From: Litsea cubeba
Lineage: Eukaryota > Streptophyta > Magnoliopsida > Laurales > Lauraceae
Direction of reading: 5' to 3'
Length of the DNA: 64,000 nt
Assembly (NCBI GenBank): GCA_012931725.1
Contig: CM022949.1
Coordinates: forward strand, 2,772,939 to 2,836,938
Every line of letters starts with the position of its first letter. The first letter of the stretch is position 1. This document shows, one piece after another, positions 53,570 through 64,000 of the stretch. The translations under genes were made by a program, and so were the position numbers. Below the pieces are notes generated by a model. The model saw only the letters and a program-made list of their open reading frames with translations, searched no databases and was not told the origin of the DNA.

Positions 53570-54300
53570 TTGAGAAAGCCGAAGACTTTGTCGCGCAGAG
53601 CTGTCGATTTTCCGTCAGAAGCTGAAACTGGGTCAAACGATGTCGGAATGTACCTGAAATTTGGTGTGAAGCCTCCTGAGCAATAAATAAGACCAACCAT
53701 AGGCTTTTGTTTGAGTTTTGAAGCCGTTTGGGGTCTTATTACCAGTAGACTTGCTTTTATCGCGATGAAGATGTCGCGGTTTGCTGTGCGGTCAACCGAT
53801 GTCCGATTAACTTGAAATTTGACAGGGAACCCATTGGAGTCATTTTAAGATGATCCATAGGCTCTGTCTTGGAAACCATGGTCCCGGAGAGCTTTGCCGC
53901 CGAGAGGTCTGATTTGGCTTCCGAGCATCAAACTATGGTCAAATGTTGTCGAAATGACCTGAAATTTGACGTGCAGCCCCTTGTAAGCATTTTGAAGCTG
54001 TCCATGTGCTCTATCTGATGAGTAATGGCATCGGCGGTTCTTGCTGCCGAGAGGCTTGATTTAGTTGTTCGAGGGTTGATGTAAGGTCAAACGTTGTTGG
54101 TTTGACTCGGAACTTGACGTGGAGCCTTTCAGATGTATTTTGAGACCATCCATCGGCTCTGATCGAAGATTTGGTGTCTCCGATGCTTTTGCCGCCGAGA
54201 GCTCCTTTTCGACTGTCGGAGAAGCGAAGTTAGGCCAAATGATTTTGAAATGGCCCGAAACTTCTTGTGTACTCCTCTTTTAGCTGTCTTGAAGGATCTT
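53570..54300 (+). repeat. About 150-bp degenerate tandem repeat, five copies
   Basis: Copies are recognised by GTCAAACGATGTCGGAAT-like and CCTGAAATTTGACGTG-like phrases near 53630, 53785, 53935, 54085 and 54235. Each is followed by TCCATAGGCTCTG and GCCGAGAGG-type stretches. They lie in the U3 side of the nested LTR, a place where gypsy LTRs often carry repeats. Their divergence shows the array is older than the other repeats in the window. Confidence 0.7.
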
Positions 54301-54997
54301 GCAGTTTTTGTTTGATTCTTACAAGATTTGATTTTTTGGAAGTAGCATTGCCTATTTATGGCAGGTTGCGACTTCATGTAGCTCTTTAGATCTTGAAGAG
54401 GCAAAGTGACATTTTTGGTGTCAACAGGTGAAGCTTTCCATCTTCTTCCTCAAGCTTTTAAAACCCCACTTACCTCCTTTTTTAGGCTATTTTCTCACTA
54501 CCCTTTTGTAAGGTAAGCTCTTAAAGCTGGTAGACTAGATTAACCTCCTCCCTTTATGTTAGAAATGGTTTAGGGAGACTCACTTCAACCCCTTGGCATG
54601 CATTTGTAGGAGTGATTTGGGTTTGAGAGTTGTTTTCTCCATCTTTGAGCTCAAAAGAGGACTTTCTCCATTTTCTCTTGGTTTTCTTAAGCTCTTCATC
54701 TAAAGGCAAGTAGATGTTTATATATGCTTGTATATGTTTGTCTCTCCTTTGATTTACTCAATTGATGCTTTAGAGGATTGAAAACATGATAATTAGGTTG
54801 TTAGCCTAATGAAATGGATTTTAATGTTTATGGCTTGATTAGATGGATTGTTAGGATTAGAATGGGCCTGTTTGTTGGGATTAGAATGGGCCTGTTATAC
54901 TCATGTTTAGACTGCTAATCGGGTTCAGGAAGGAATGGAAGGGAATGACCCATTTACATTGTTGTTACAGAACCTGGGTTCTGTAACTGCAGTGCAC

Positions 54998-55170
54998 GCG
55001 GTCGACCGGCCAGGGGGCTCGGTCGACCGGCCACACTGCGTTAGGTGCAGGGCACCTGACCACAACACTGTGCCCCCCCCCCCTTTTTTATTTACAACTG
55101 CCGGTAGACCGGCCAAGAGCTTGGTCGACCGAGCGAGTCGACCTGACCGGGCTTCCCCTGTATGCAGTTG
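54998..55170. promoter_or_regulatory. Cluster of CGGTCGACCG palindromes in the large solo LTR
   Basis: Perfect CGGTCGACCG lies at 54998-55007 and 55019-55028. CGGTAGACCG (55102-55111) and TGGTCGACCG (55122-55131) follow, with half sites to about 55170. The phrase GGTCGACCGGCCAGGG followed by GCTCGGTCGACCGG is nearly identical to the copia-1 LTR, although the two LTRs otherwise look unrelated. No TATA-like box is seen within 500 bp downstream on the plus strand. Confidence 0.65.
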
Positions 55171-56656
55171 ACCGAGACAACTGTGGATTTCCTTTTTGAA
55201 AGGAGTCTTTTCACCCGATTTTCGATGGACTTTGATGGAACATTGGCTACCCGTTTTGGACTCATTTGACCATGCGTGAGAATGTTTTGAGCCAATATTC
55301 TTCACGGTTAATCCGGTTGTATCGGGACTTAACTAAACTCATTCTTGAATGGTACGAGACAACGGGATACCCTTCTTTAAATCTATGCACGAAGATTGTT
55401 CGTCCGGGTATCGTGAACCCTGGGCTGTACGATACTTCAGGTTTAACTCTAGGCTTAGGATTGGATTGTCTATCACTTATGATTCTAAATTGTACCGTCT
55501 GGTACCGTCTCCATGCAATGGACATGTTCTATAGCTCTGTTTACTTTACTTATTTTGTTTGGGATCACATTGATGAACTTAGATGATGGACTTAGGATCC
55601 CTTTTGATGTTTCGTTTGTTCTGAGGTTTGTTTGAGGTGTTGAGGCTAGGTGGCTTTGAATGTAAGGCTTGAAGAGAACTACTATTGAAATCTATTTGAA
55701 TTCTGATTTGATCTGATATGAAGCAAAGTAATTTCTCTATTGTTTGATGAATCTTGTTCACGCAAGAAAACCTAGCCCCTCACTGATTAGTCTGTTTAGG
55801 ATTCTTTATGTCGGGCACCACTCAGCTAACACATTCAGCACAACTGGGACGCCACCTGTGTGAGGACTCTGAATTATCTGCCTCAAGGCAAGATTGAGAG
55901 CCAGAGCCCTCGGGAACCGCGCCACATGAGCCAAGAGATATCTGTTATCTGTTATTTGAACATGGGATATCAACGCCCAATTCATTTATTATTAGCATAT
56001 GTGGATGCCTACTTAGATAGTTTGTTTATAATTCGAATGTGATGTATTTCTTACGATCAAAATGGTATGCATTTCCTAAGATTATGTTTATCCGTTCACT
56101 CTTATTCGTACTACATATCTATAGATTTATATATATTGCTTGTCATCCATTGTGTTGATGATGCTACTCTTAGTGCATATGTACCGAACTTACCTACTAC
56201 GAGGAGGAAACGACGGAGGAAGTTCAGGCAGATCAGCCTGATGACTCTAATGTATTGTACGGACGACATTGTCGAGCGGTATCGACCCCGTACACGAGAG
56301 CCTTCATGTTATATCTGTTTAGTTTCATCTTTTGGTTCTTTTATCATTTTGATTAGGCCCATGTTTTTAGTGTGGCCTAATGTTGTAATTAATATTTTGT
56401 TAACAGTATCAAACATTAAACTTTAGTTTTGATATTCAGTATTTGCTCTAAACTATACAGTCTTGAGATACCACTTGCATTTATGAAGCTTCCGCTATTT
56501 GTTATTATATTTGATGAAATGTCTGCACCTCACAGCGATCTTCAACCAGCTATGACACGATTGGGGCCAAGTTACATTTGATTAATCTTGGAACAGTTTT
56601 AATTGGCCTCAATTTCACACTTACCCCAGATTACATTCTGGAGCCGTGACATCTTT

Positions 56657-58090
56657 CACCATGCACAAATCTCCTTGGTGGGGTGGATCATGATTTGTAA
56701 AAAACTTAAACTCCAGTTAATGTCATAATCTCCTCTCTATTAGAGCATCCTATCGAGATAGTGCCTGGGAAAAGCTATGACTATTTCTCCTTTGACATTT
56801 TATATTTTTCATTTAACGGACTGTGTAGGATCTTACACCCCATTGAGCTGCCACTTATCCCAAAACCAATTGATGATAGGAAATGACACAACAATAATTT
56901 TATGGTGAGGGCGAGGGCTCGACCACAATTATGACCACTCATAACTAAGGGTGAACGTTGACCTCAATAGGCTGTTTATATAATAATGACTAACAACGAA
57001 TCACTATTCTTCTCAGCAGAGGGTGGATAAAATTTCTTGGGGTGGGATTTATTATTGAGAATAACTGAATGATGTGCAGAATGAACACCGAAAACTTGCA
57101 ATCAATGTGTCCATCAAGCATCAATAATGGACCAAATGTGTGGACGAGATGCTCCTCAACTGATGGCTAATTGTGTTTCATTTATGTGGACCATGCAAGA
57201 TATAATTATTAGTCATCTTCAAGGTATTTTTGCATCTCTTTCTACATGACTAATTACTTATCCAATGCAGAGAGATCACCAAGACACCAAGTGAAGAAGA
57301 CATGGAGCTGCACTGGTCTGGGCCAGTCACTGTCCAATACTAGCCTACATTGCTTTCAGCTAAACATTGGCTGACCCTTTAGGCCCGTGGGATGGGCCAT
57401 GCCTAAGATTTTTGGTTGATACTTAAATGCACTTTGACTAGCTTACCTGCCTAATATTTTGATCACATGGCATGCCTAGGGCAACAAATTCTGCATAAAT
57501 GGGCCAATATTTAGCAATGTACTAGGCCTAGGCCTAACATTTTGACCTGTGGGCTAGATCTGAGACTGATACTCATGCCAATGTCTAATTTGCTATGCAT
57601 TCTGAAAATTTGGTTGTCCCATGTGCCAACCTTCTGCAAACGGACCTTAGAGTCAATAATCCACTTTTTCTGTTGTTTTGTCTCATATTTTGTTACTTCA
57701 AAAAAAAAAAAAAAAACAAACTTTTCTACTACTAGGCATTATTCTCTTAAAACTTGAAGATGCACTTGTACAAGAAAATACCCAAGTTATACAAGAATTT
57801 GATAATATGATCAGTCATGGCAAGCATATCCCTCTACCTTAAACCAAAAAGGGAGATGTGTGGAAGTATAGATAAAAAGATTATAACCATTCCATGTTTG
57901 TTACACACAGTCTCTATCTTCCAACCTCATGACATGATGCAACCAATCTACAATCATATTAGATCACATTAGTATTAACTATCCAATGAACAACCAAAAG
58001 CAACTAGAGGCCTAAAAGACCAAAAACCAAATACCCTAATCCCCAACAACTTGATTCAAGGAAGAGAATCATTCACATGGAGATTAGGAG
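56657..58090. other. Intergenic sequence, no recognised gene
   Basis: A run of 17 A lies at about 57700-57716, but no retroposon body or target duplication was found next to it. The remaining sequence is AT-rich, with no frame or repeat that stands out. It is downstream of the membrane-protein pseudogene. Confidence 0.4.
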
Positions 58091-58093
58091 AAA

Positions 58094-58983
58094 CTAGTTT
58101 ATACCTTGTTCCCTCTTCCAAGCCTTCTTTCTCTCCATTCCCCTACATCGATAATAAAACATTGTGTACACAACATACGTGAAAAGCTTCATTAAGCAAA
58201 CAAGAAGAGCCTCCACAATTTCGATTGCAAACTGATATAATGGTTTTATCTCATCCGCAACTATGTTAAGCGAGGATAAAGCCCTGATTGGAGCAGTTAA
58301 CAGTACTAAAAACAGCATGAGAGCATATCCTTGAACCTTTCTTCCTTTCATCAGCATATTTGCCTTCTCAAGTGCCTTTATCCCATAACAAGCCTCTTCT
58401 ACAATTGAGATCCCAAGACCCAAGAGCCAAACTACTTCTAAGTAGAGATAAAACAACAATGCCAAGACACCAACCAATGAAATACAAGCAATCAACATGC
58501 TGCCATCGGTGATCAATACAGGGGCTCCAAGCAACAATGCAACAAGGAATGCGCAAGCAATATTAATGAGGACAATGTAAAAACAAGTGATCATTGGCCT
58601 CTTCCAAGTTGCCACAGTTCTTGAGAACACATCCTTCAGATTCAAGCACTTTCCGGTGTAAATCGCGGCCGATGCATTGACAGACATTGCCATGGAGAAG
58701 AGAGAGACAATGTAGAAGACAACAAAGAAGATGGCTTCAAGAACCATGACAATTCACACATGTTCTTGGAACTCTGGTGTGGGGGCATTATCAAAGTCAT
58801 GATCCTGGATCTCAATCAGAAATGGTCCGGCTATGTGATTGTGAATCAAAGCCAATATGAGAAATGGAGTAAGCATGAGGAGCGTATTTGAGACCATATA
58901 AGCTTCGCATTCCATGTAAGGAGTTGAAGGGACTCCCTAAGAATTCCTTTGAGACCCAAAGGTTGGGGAGTGTTCATTGTCAT
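58094..58983 (-). pseudogene. Second membrane-protein paralogue, frameshift plus stop
   Basis: The frame starts at 58983 (MTMNTPQPLGLKGILRESLQ) and matches the intact family member. A one-base loss near 58890 shifts the frame after NAKLIWS. The next frame gives the first membrane segment (TLLMLTPFLILALI) and an acidic loop, then a TGA near 58755, eight residues before Met 58747. From there 217 residues stay open and carry the conserved IVEEACYGIKALEKANMLM then KGRKVQG signature, plus five hydrophobic segments. A short protein could be made from 58747, but it would lack the first membrane segment, so I call a pseudogene. Sequencing error is the main alternative. Confidence 0.75.
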
Positions 58984-59450
58984 TGAAAACACCACAGCCA
59001 TTGAATGATCCTTTTACTTTGGTTCCTCTCTCTTTCATATATATAATGTTAATTTTGTATCCATTAGGACTTTGGAGAAATGATTAAGTCACCTAGTGGG
59101 GCACACTCTAGATACAAATGAAAACACTAGCTGGAATGTGCAATGGGTTAGATATGCCTAAATTTTTAATTTTGATTTGATAATAGTAGTTGTTGAATCA
59201 AGAGTACGTAAAATGAGCAGTTAGATACCGATCAAAATACTAAGACCAGTTAGATTTTAGGGACAACTTAGGAGATGGTTATGATTATCCAAAGTGGGCC
59301 ACACTAGGTAGTTTCGACATTTGTTGGACTATAATTGCAGTCTTAGAGCCACCATCTCTCATTAATGGGATAAGTTTTTATATTTGGTCCGAATTGAAGA
59401 AGGGCCCATGCACCATTTGATAGTTTAGTACATGACTAGCTGATGAGAGC
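58984..59450. other. Intergenic sequence
   Basis: A TATATATAT stretch near 59038 could be the old promoter of the minus-strand pseudogene. I see nothing else up to the start of the Athila-like LTR. Confidence 0.4.
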
Positions 59451-60838
59451 CTAAAATATACATTTTAGGCCCCTCAATGAGGACTTTGTTACACCTTGAA
59501 AAGAGATTAATTAGTTTAATTATATTATTTTAGTGTTTGCAGGTATTTTAGGCGAAGAACCGGACTTTAGAGCTAAAATGGAGAAACCTCACAAAGCATG
59601 ACAAACCGGAGTTGCAAGTAAGGAAGCATGCCAAATATGGAAAAAGAATCAAATAAGAAAGCAAAGCAAGAGTCCAAACATGCCTTGGACGTCCACTCAG
59701 TCCATAGCATGTCGACATGGAAGTTCCTTTAATTGCACCATTATTCTCGAAATTTTCAGGGGCAGCAAGTTAAAATGGTCATAACATTCAACCCGAGTGT
59801 CGAATTAGTGCAATCTACATACCGTTGGAAAGATCTTTTCGAGTAAATATCCGTGGAGCCCAAGATTGTTTAAATCGAAGCTATATCGAGGGAGATATGA
59901 CCTCAAAAAGCAGGTGTTAGGATGCCAGCCACCGGGGATCCGGACTCTAGGACACAGAGATGACCCGGAAGCTACTGCTTTCGGGCGTCCGGACTGGATA
60001 GGGGCACCGCCCCAGCCCATTTTGAGATGTATTTTGGGGCCAAAAACCTATACATTTAATGCCAAACTCGTTTTAAAGAGATTCACATCTTGGGAGAAGT
60101 TCTGGAAGCTGGTTTGGGAGCTTTGGAAGAGCGCTAATGGGGATTTCGTCAGAGATTCTTCGTCAACCTCTCGCCATGAGCAACTAACTCTCTATTTTAG
60201 GATTTCGATGAAGCCCTAATCTTGTGTTTATGGTGATGTATACGTTCTAGGGTTTTACTTAAATGCTTTTAGTTATATGACACGATGTTATCCACTGATT
60301 CGATTTTATTTCTTTAATGCAATATCTCTTTCTTTGGTATTTTAAACTTGTAGATTTTAATACTAAGTCATATAACGATGCTTGAATGAATGTGTTGTTA
60401 GATCTAGGATAATCTATGCCATAGAGATAGGTTATACCCCGATTTACTTCCACATCCCTTATTTGATGACTCTAAAGGTTTGTAACCAGAACGAATCTTT
60501 TTAGCGTTGATAGTGAAACCCTAGGTCTATACTTGCCATTGTGCGAGGTTAGGGTGGATTCGTACCCTAAGATCTTTTCTCCGACTGGATCAAAATATTG
60601 TCTTTTAATTTGTTAATTTAGAAATCAAACCCATCAAACCAATATTTCATTTTCTAGTAGGATTAGTTTAAGAATCAATACTTTGTTTTCTATTAGGATT
60701 TGTTTAGGAATTTAGGAACAAACACAACTTAGCCTTTTTGTCCCACTGGATACGATACTCAGTTAACATCTTTGCTCTCACGAGTAAAGATAGTAGTAGG
60801 GGATAATTTATATTTACAACCCTGTTTTAGGACGATCA
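59451..60838 (+). repeat. Athila-like 5' LTR
   Basis: The 1388-bp LTR is defined on the right by the PBS and on the left by the TG start. The opening words TGATGAGAGCCTAAAATA are typical of Athila-class LTRs. The 117-codon frame at 59866-60219 is LTR sequence. Confidence 0.8.
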
Positions 60839-60843
60839 AATTT

Positions 60844-60861
60844 TGGCGCCGTTCCCAGAGA
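60844..60861 (+). other. Athila-like primer binding site
   Basis: TGGCGCCGTTCCCAGAGA lies five bases after the LTR. It matches the start of the tRNA-Asp-type site (TGGCGCCGTTGCC) used by Athila/Tat elements, with changes in the second half. Confidence 0.75.
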
Positions 60862-61258
60862 CGATTAGCACGATTGTTTGTTTCTTTTAATTCTAACATT
60901 CGGTTATCTTTTTCATTTTTTTTTATTTTATTCTACTTTATCATCTTTTCTCACATCTTTACTATTTCTACTACAGGCTATTGATTCTAACATAGAGAAT
61001 CATAGAATTTGTGCAGGATCCAGGAGAGCTCTTAAAAGGTTAAAGTTCTACTCAATTAAAAGTTCTCCTTTCCCTAAAGCACGGTAAGCCTAGACTTTCT
61101 GATTCTTTTCATATAATTGCACTAAGTTTTGTGTGTGCATGCTTGGTCATCGCTCTTGTCATCTAGATTTGGTATCTCTAGACCAAAATTTAGAGTGAGT
61201 CCTTAGAAAAATTAGATCATCTAAACACTCTTCTGATTTCTCACACACAAATTCACAA

Positions 61259-62670
61259 ATGGCTGAGGAAAGAAAGGAAGAGGAGACCCCACCCCCTACA
61301 TCCCCTCTCCGGCCCTTGAAGGAGCATTATATTCCTTCAGAATACGCGTCACCATCGTGTACTCAGCTGCCTACAGTTCAGGAAGCTCAATATGAAATCA
61401 AACATAGTACCATAAATCTTATTCCCTCTTTTTATGGTTTGAACAATGAAGACCCATATAATCATATTGATGACTTTCTGGTTATTTGCTCCACTGTGAG
61501 AATAAATAACTTCAGTAGTGAGGCCCTAAAAATGTTTCTCTTTCTGTTTTCGCTAAAGTACAAAGCTAAGTATTGGCTGAGTACTTTACCTGCAAACTCC
61601 ATCACCACTTGGGCCCAACTGCAACAAAAGTTCTTAGACAAATATTTTTTAGTGAGCAAAACCAATCAGTACAGGAGATCCATTACATCATTAGCCCAAA
61701 CTGACAATGAACAATTTCATGAGGCGTGGGACAGATTCAAGGATCTCATTAGGAAATGTCCTCATCACCAAATTGCCAAGTGGCAATTGTTGCAATTCTT
61801 TTATGATGGACTGTCTCCTGAATGGCGAAACATGGTAGTTACCGCCAGTAGGGGATCAATAATGTTAAAAAATGAGGATGAGGCATGGAGCTCTTCGAAA
61901 ATATGAGCGAGACCTTTTAACACCATGTCTCTACTGCTATATTGGAGAGGCCGGCAGCCTCTAACTCTCAAAAACCTAGAGGGGTGTTTGAAATTCAATC
62001 CTCTAATGACCTCACCACTCAAGTGGCTGCCTTGACCCAAAAGTTGGATCAACTATTGTATGTGGGTCAATCTCTCCAATCTCCATCTACTCCGGGTGTT
62101 TGTGCTTTGTGCTCCAGTTCCACTCATTTTGTGAGCAATTGCCCTGCAGCCTCTCAGTTCACTAAATTTGTGCAAGAGCAAGTGAATGCTGCACATGGGT
62201 TTTCCAAACTGGGCAATGAACAATTTTCTGATACTTATAACTCGGGTTGGCGCAATCACCCCAATTTTGTCTGGAAGTCGCCCGGCCAGGGCACTTCATA
62301 CTCTCAACCGCCCAGGCATAATTTTTCTATTAATCCTACAGCCTACCATTCCCAACAATCCTACAAATACCCTACCCCTCAACCACCGCAAAGGAACCCA
62401 TCCTTTGAAGTGACAGTACTGTAAGAGTTCAAAGAGCTCAAATCAACCACTCAGCTGGTCCATTCCCACTCTCAGTCCATAGCCAAGCTAGAGGTCTAGA
62501 TCGGGCAAATAGTTAATGCTCTTACCAGAAGAGATGAGGGACGTTTGCCCAGCCAACCCACAGTCAACCTCAAGACTACATTTGAGGTGGGTAATGGCTC
62601 GCACCCTCGTGATACCTATCATGAGCAAGTAAAAATGGTTATCGCCTTGAGGAATGGGCGTGAGCTAGGT
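61259..62670 (+). pseudogene. Athila-like Gag, frameshifted
   Basis: The start MAEERKEEETPPPTSP lies at 61259. The Gag core is clear: FYGLNNEDPYNHIDDFLVIC, then LKYKAKYWLSTLPANSITTW, FLDKYF and FHEAWDRFKDLIRKCPHH, then LLQFFYDGLSPEWRNMV. The frame breaks near 61890, just before the expected ENM-type stretch. It resumes with ERPAASNSQKPRGVFEIQSS and a knuckle-like CALCSSSTHFVSNCP (62098-62146). A TAA at about 62422 and a TAG near 62497 follow in a Q-rich region. Gag is therefore dead in this copy. Confidence 0.8.
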
Positions 62671-62679
62671 TTAAACTAG

Positions 62680-63789
62680 GCCTGAGGAGCCTAAAAAGGA
62701 TGTGAGAGAACCTAAAGCCAATCCCAAGTTTTCTGAAACTGAAAGGGTTTCTAAGGGAAAGGAGGTCACCCCTCCCAGTTCTTCATTTGTCCTGGCTGTG
62801 GCACCCCCATATGTGCCTAAAGCCCCTTTTCCCACTTGTTTTGACACACCCTTCCCCTTTAGTAAAAAGGGAGCCACCATGGATGAAATATTAGATGTGT
62901 TCAAGCAAGTAAAAATTAACCGACCTTTGCTGGATGCTATCAAGCAGTGCCTTCTTATACAAAATTTCTGAAATATTTCTGCACTCAAAATCGCAAATCT
63001 AAATCTCATGTGCCAAAGAAGGTTTTGCTCACCGAGCAAGTGAGCTCGATTTTTCATACTAACACTCCTCCTAAGCTAAAAGATCCTGGCACTCCCACCA
63101 TTACTTGTACGATTGGGAGTCACATCATTGATCATGCATTATTGGATCTCGGAGCGAATGCAATTTCTTGCCTTACTCGGTGTACGAGCAGATTGGGCTG
63201 GGGGAATTGAAGCCTACTCAGGTTACCTTGCAATTGCTGATAGATCGTCAGGGTACCCAGGGGAATAATTAAGGATGTTCTAGTCAAGGTCGACAAGTTT
63301 TATTTTCCTGTCGATTTCATCATCATTGACACTGAACCAGTGCAAAACCCAAGGAAACATACTCTTGTCATTCTTGGCCGGCCCTTTTTGGCCACAGCCA
63401 ATGCTAACATTAATTGCCGCACCGTAGTTATGGTTGTTTCCTTCGGTAATATGAAGGTAAGGCTGAATACTTTTAGGGCCTCGCATCAGCCTTCAAACAA
63501 GGACGACTGCTTTGCAGTCAATGTTGTTGATGAGCTCATGGAAAAAGCTTTTAAACCTGCGACTACCTTGCCTGTTATCATTGCTTCTGATCTGTCTGAC
63601 GATCATGAAGATCAAATAAAGGAGGTAGACATGAAAGAAGTGCTGAGTCATGTCTTTAAGCAGGTTTGGATTGTACTTCGTAGGTTTGCTTTATTTTTAT
63701 TTTTATTGCTTGCCGCTAACATTTCGCAGATACTGTGGTCCGAGTTGGGGGGTGTCATCCCTGTTTTCCTCCATTCCACCTTATGTTAA
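62680..63789 (+). pseudogene. Athila-like protease region, broken
   Basis: A linker (FVLAVAPPYVPKAPFPTCF) leads to KKGATMDEILDVFKQVKINR. After a frameshift near 62945, KFLKYFCTQNRKSK and the aspartic protease appear, with its catalytic stretch LLDLGANAISCL at 63150-63185. A second break near 63190-63280 is followed by the protease end VILGRPFLATANANINC (about 63349-63399) and a tail to 63789. In an intact element reverse transcriptase would follow after a few hundred bases. Here the frame stops and T-rich non-coding DNA begins. Confidence 0.75.
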
Positions 63790-64000
63790 GCGGTACCCAG
63801 GTGATATCCTTCCTTTTCCTTTACTTTCCTTGTCCTTTATATCTCATTGTGTTTTGTGCTTTACATGTGGACAGTGTTAAGTTAGTTGGGGGGTGAGTTG
63901 TTAACCTTTGGGTTAGTCTTAGTAGTTTTAGTTTTTTTTTAGTTTTAGTTCCTTTCCTTTACTTTTAGTTCTTTTCCTTTTCTTTTAGTTATTTTTTTTT

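Larger units (their letters stand above)
51973..54426 (-). mobile_element. Probable solo LTR nested in the larger LTR
   Basis: On the minus strand it starts TGTTGACACCAAAAATGTCA (54426), a common plant gypsy LTR start, and ends GATCTCCGGA (51973). The 5-bp string GGTGA lies on both sides (51968-51972 and 54427-54431). The end GA instead of CA is a weakness, so the left boundary is uncertain. A minus-strand TATA-like box, CTATAAATAG, lies near 52658. The U3 side carries a five-copy repeat and a GC inverted repeat. Confidence 0.5.
51335..56651 (+). mobile_element. Large gypsy solo LTR with a nested LTR
   Basis: It starts TGTAACACCCTGTTCC and ends CTGGAGCCGTGACA, with the 5-bp duplication TCTTT at 51330-51334 and 56652-56656. 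Both ends look like Del/Tekay-type gypsy LTRs. No coding domain of an interior is present, so it is a solo LTR. Removing the probable nested LTR at 51973-54426 leaves about 2.9 kb. A palindrome cluster lies at 54998-55170. Confidence 0.8.
59451..64000 (+). mobile_element. Athila-like Ty3/gypsy element, runs off the window
   Basis: The LTR starts TGATGAGAGCCTAAAATATA (59451) and ends GACGATCA (60838). An Asp-type PBS, gag and protease follow on the plus strand. After the protease the sequence passes, at about 63800, into non-coding T-rich DNA. That DNA includes a G-rich stretch GTTAGTTGGGGGGTGAG near 63881 which could be a polypurine tract. No reverse transcriptase or integrase is seen where they should start, so pol is deleted or displaced. 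The right LTR and target duplication lie outside the window. Confidence 0.8.

Noticed and set aside
54925..55305. 126-codon minus frame
   Set aside because: It crosses the palindrome cluster of a solo LTR, has no domain and is antisense to the LTR.
57700..57716. Poly(A) of a processed pseudogene
   Set aside because: No retroposed body or flanking duplication was found next to the A run.

Overview
This window is nuclear DNA of a flowering plant, and most of it is transposable elements nested inside each other. The evidence is eukaryotic gene structure (GT..AG introns in the Helitron Rep and RPA genes), complete and solo LTRs of Ty1/copia and Ty3/gypsy type with 5-bp target duplications, Met- and Asp-type primer sites, a plant-type Rep/helicase Helitron, hAT-like and PIF/Harbinger-like non-autonomous DNA elements, and one plant-like membrane-protein gene family. 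The species cannot be read from the sequence. Only one host gene looks intact: a six-pass membrane protein on the minus strand at 45551-46501.

Layout. 1-4267: anonymous sequence with a 1.28-kb PIF/Harbinger-like element (2060-3341) inserted into a short SINE-like relic that keeps its own target duplication. 4268-17689: a probable non-autonomous Helitron (A), very pyrimidine-rich on the plus strand, split by an intact and very young copia element (5645-13524, minus) and ending in a hairpin plus CTAA. 17690 to about 26640: a second, decayed autonomous Helitron (B) with Rep/helicase and RPA-like relics. 27660-32006: the 5' end of a third Helitron (C, minus), split by a complete gag-only gypsy element (27724-31928). 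32277-33376 and 33679-33865: two hAT-like elements. 35700-45072: a probable large gypsy solo LTR (minus) containing a Tnt1-like copia element (35958-41730) and a solo LTR (43608-44526) related to the gag-only gypsy. 47217-51238: a gag-only copia element. 51335-56651: a large solo LTR with a target duplication and a probable second LTR nested in it. 59451 to the right edge: an Athila-like element with LTR, PBS, gag and protease, and no reverse transcriptase where it would be expected.

Host content. Three members of one membrane-protein family lie on the minus strand: a frameshifted fragment (34205-34485), the intact gene (45551-46501), and a nearly complete copy with one frameshift and one stop (58094-58983). 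With the insertions removed they would lie about 2 kb apart, which suggests a small tandem cluster pulled apart by transposons.

Most unusual signal. Several unrelated LTRs carry dense clusters of 10-bp palindromes. The consensus is CGGTYRACCG in three LTR families and CGCTCGAGCG in a fourth. In three of the four the cluster lies roughly 100-500 bp upstream of a TATA-like box, in the likely U3 promoter. In one copia element, the palindromes of one LTR copy are being lost through C-to-T and G-to-A changes at CpG.
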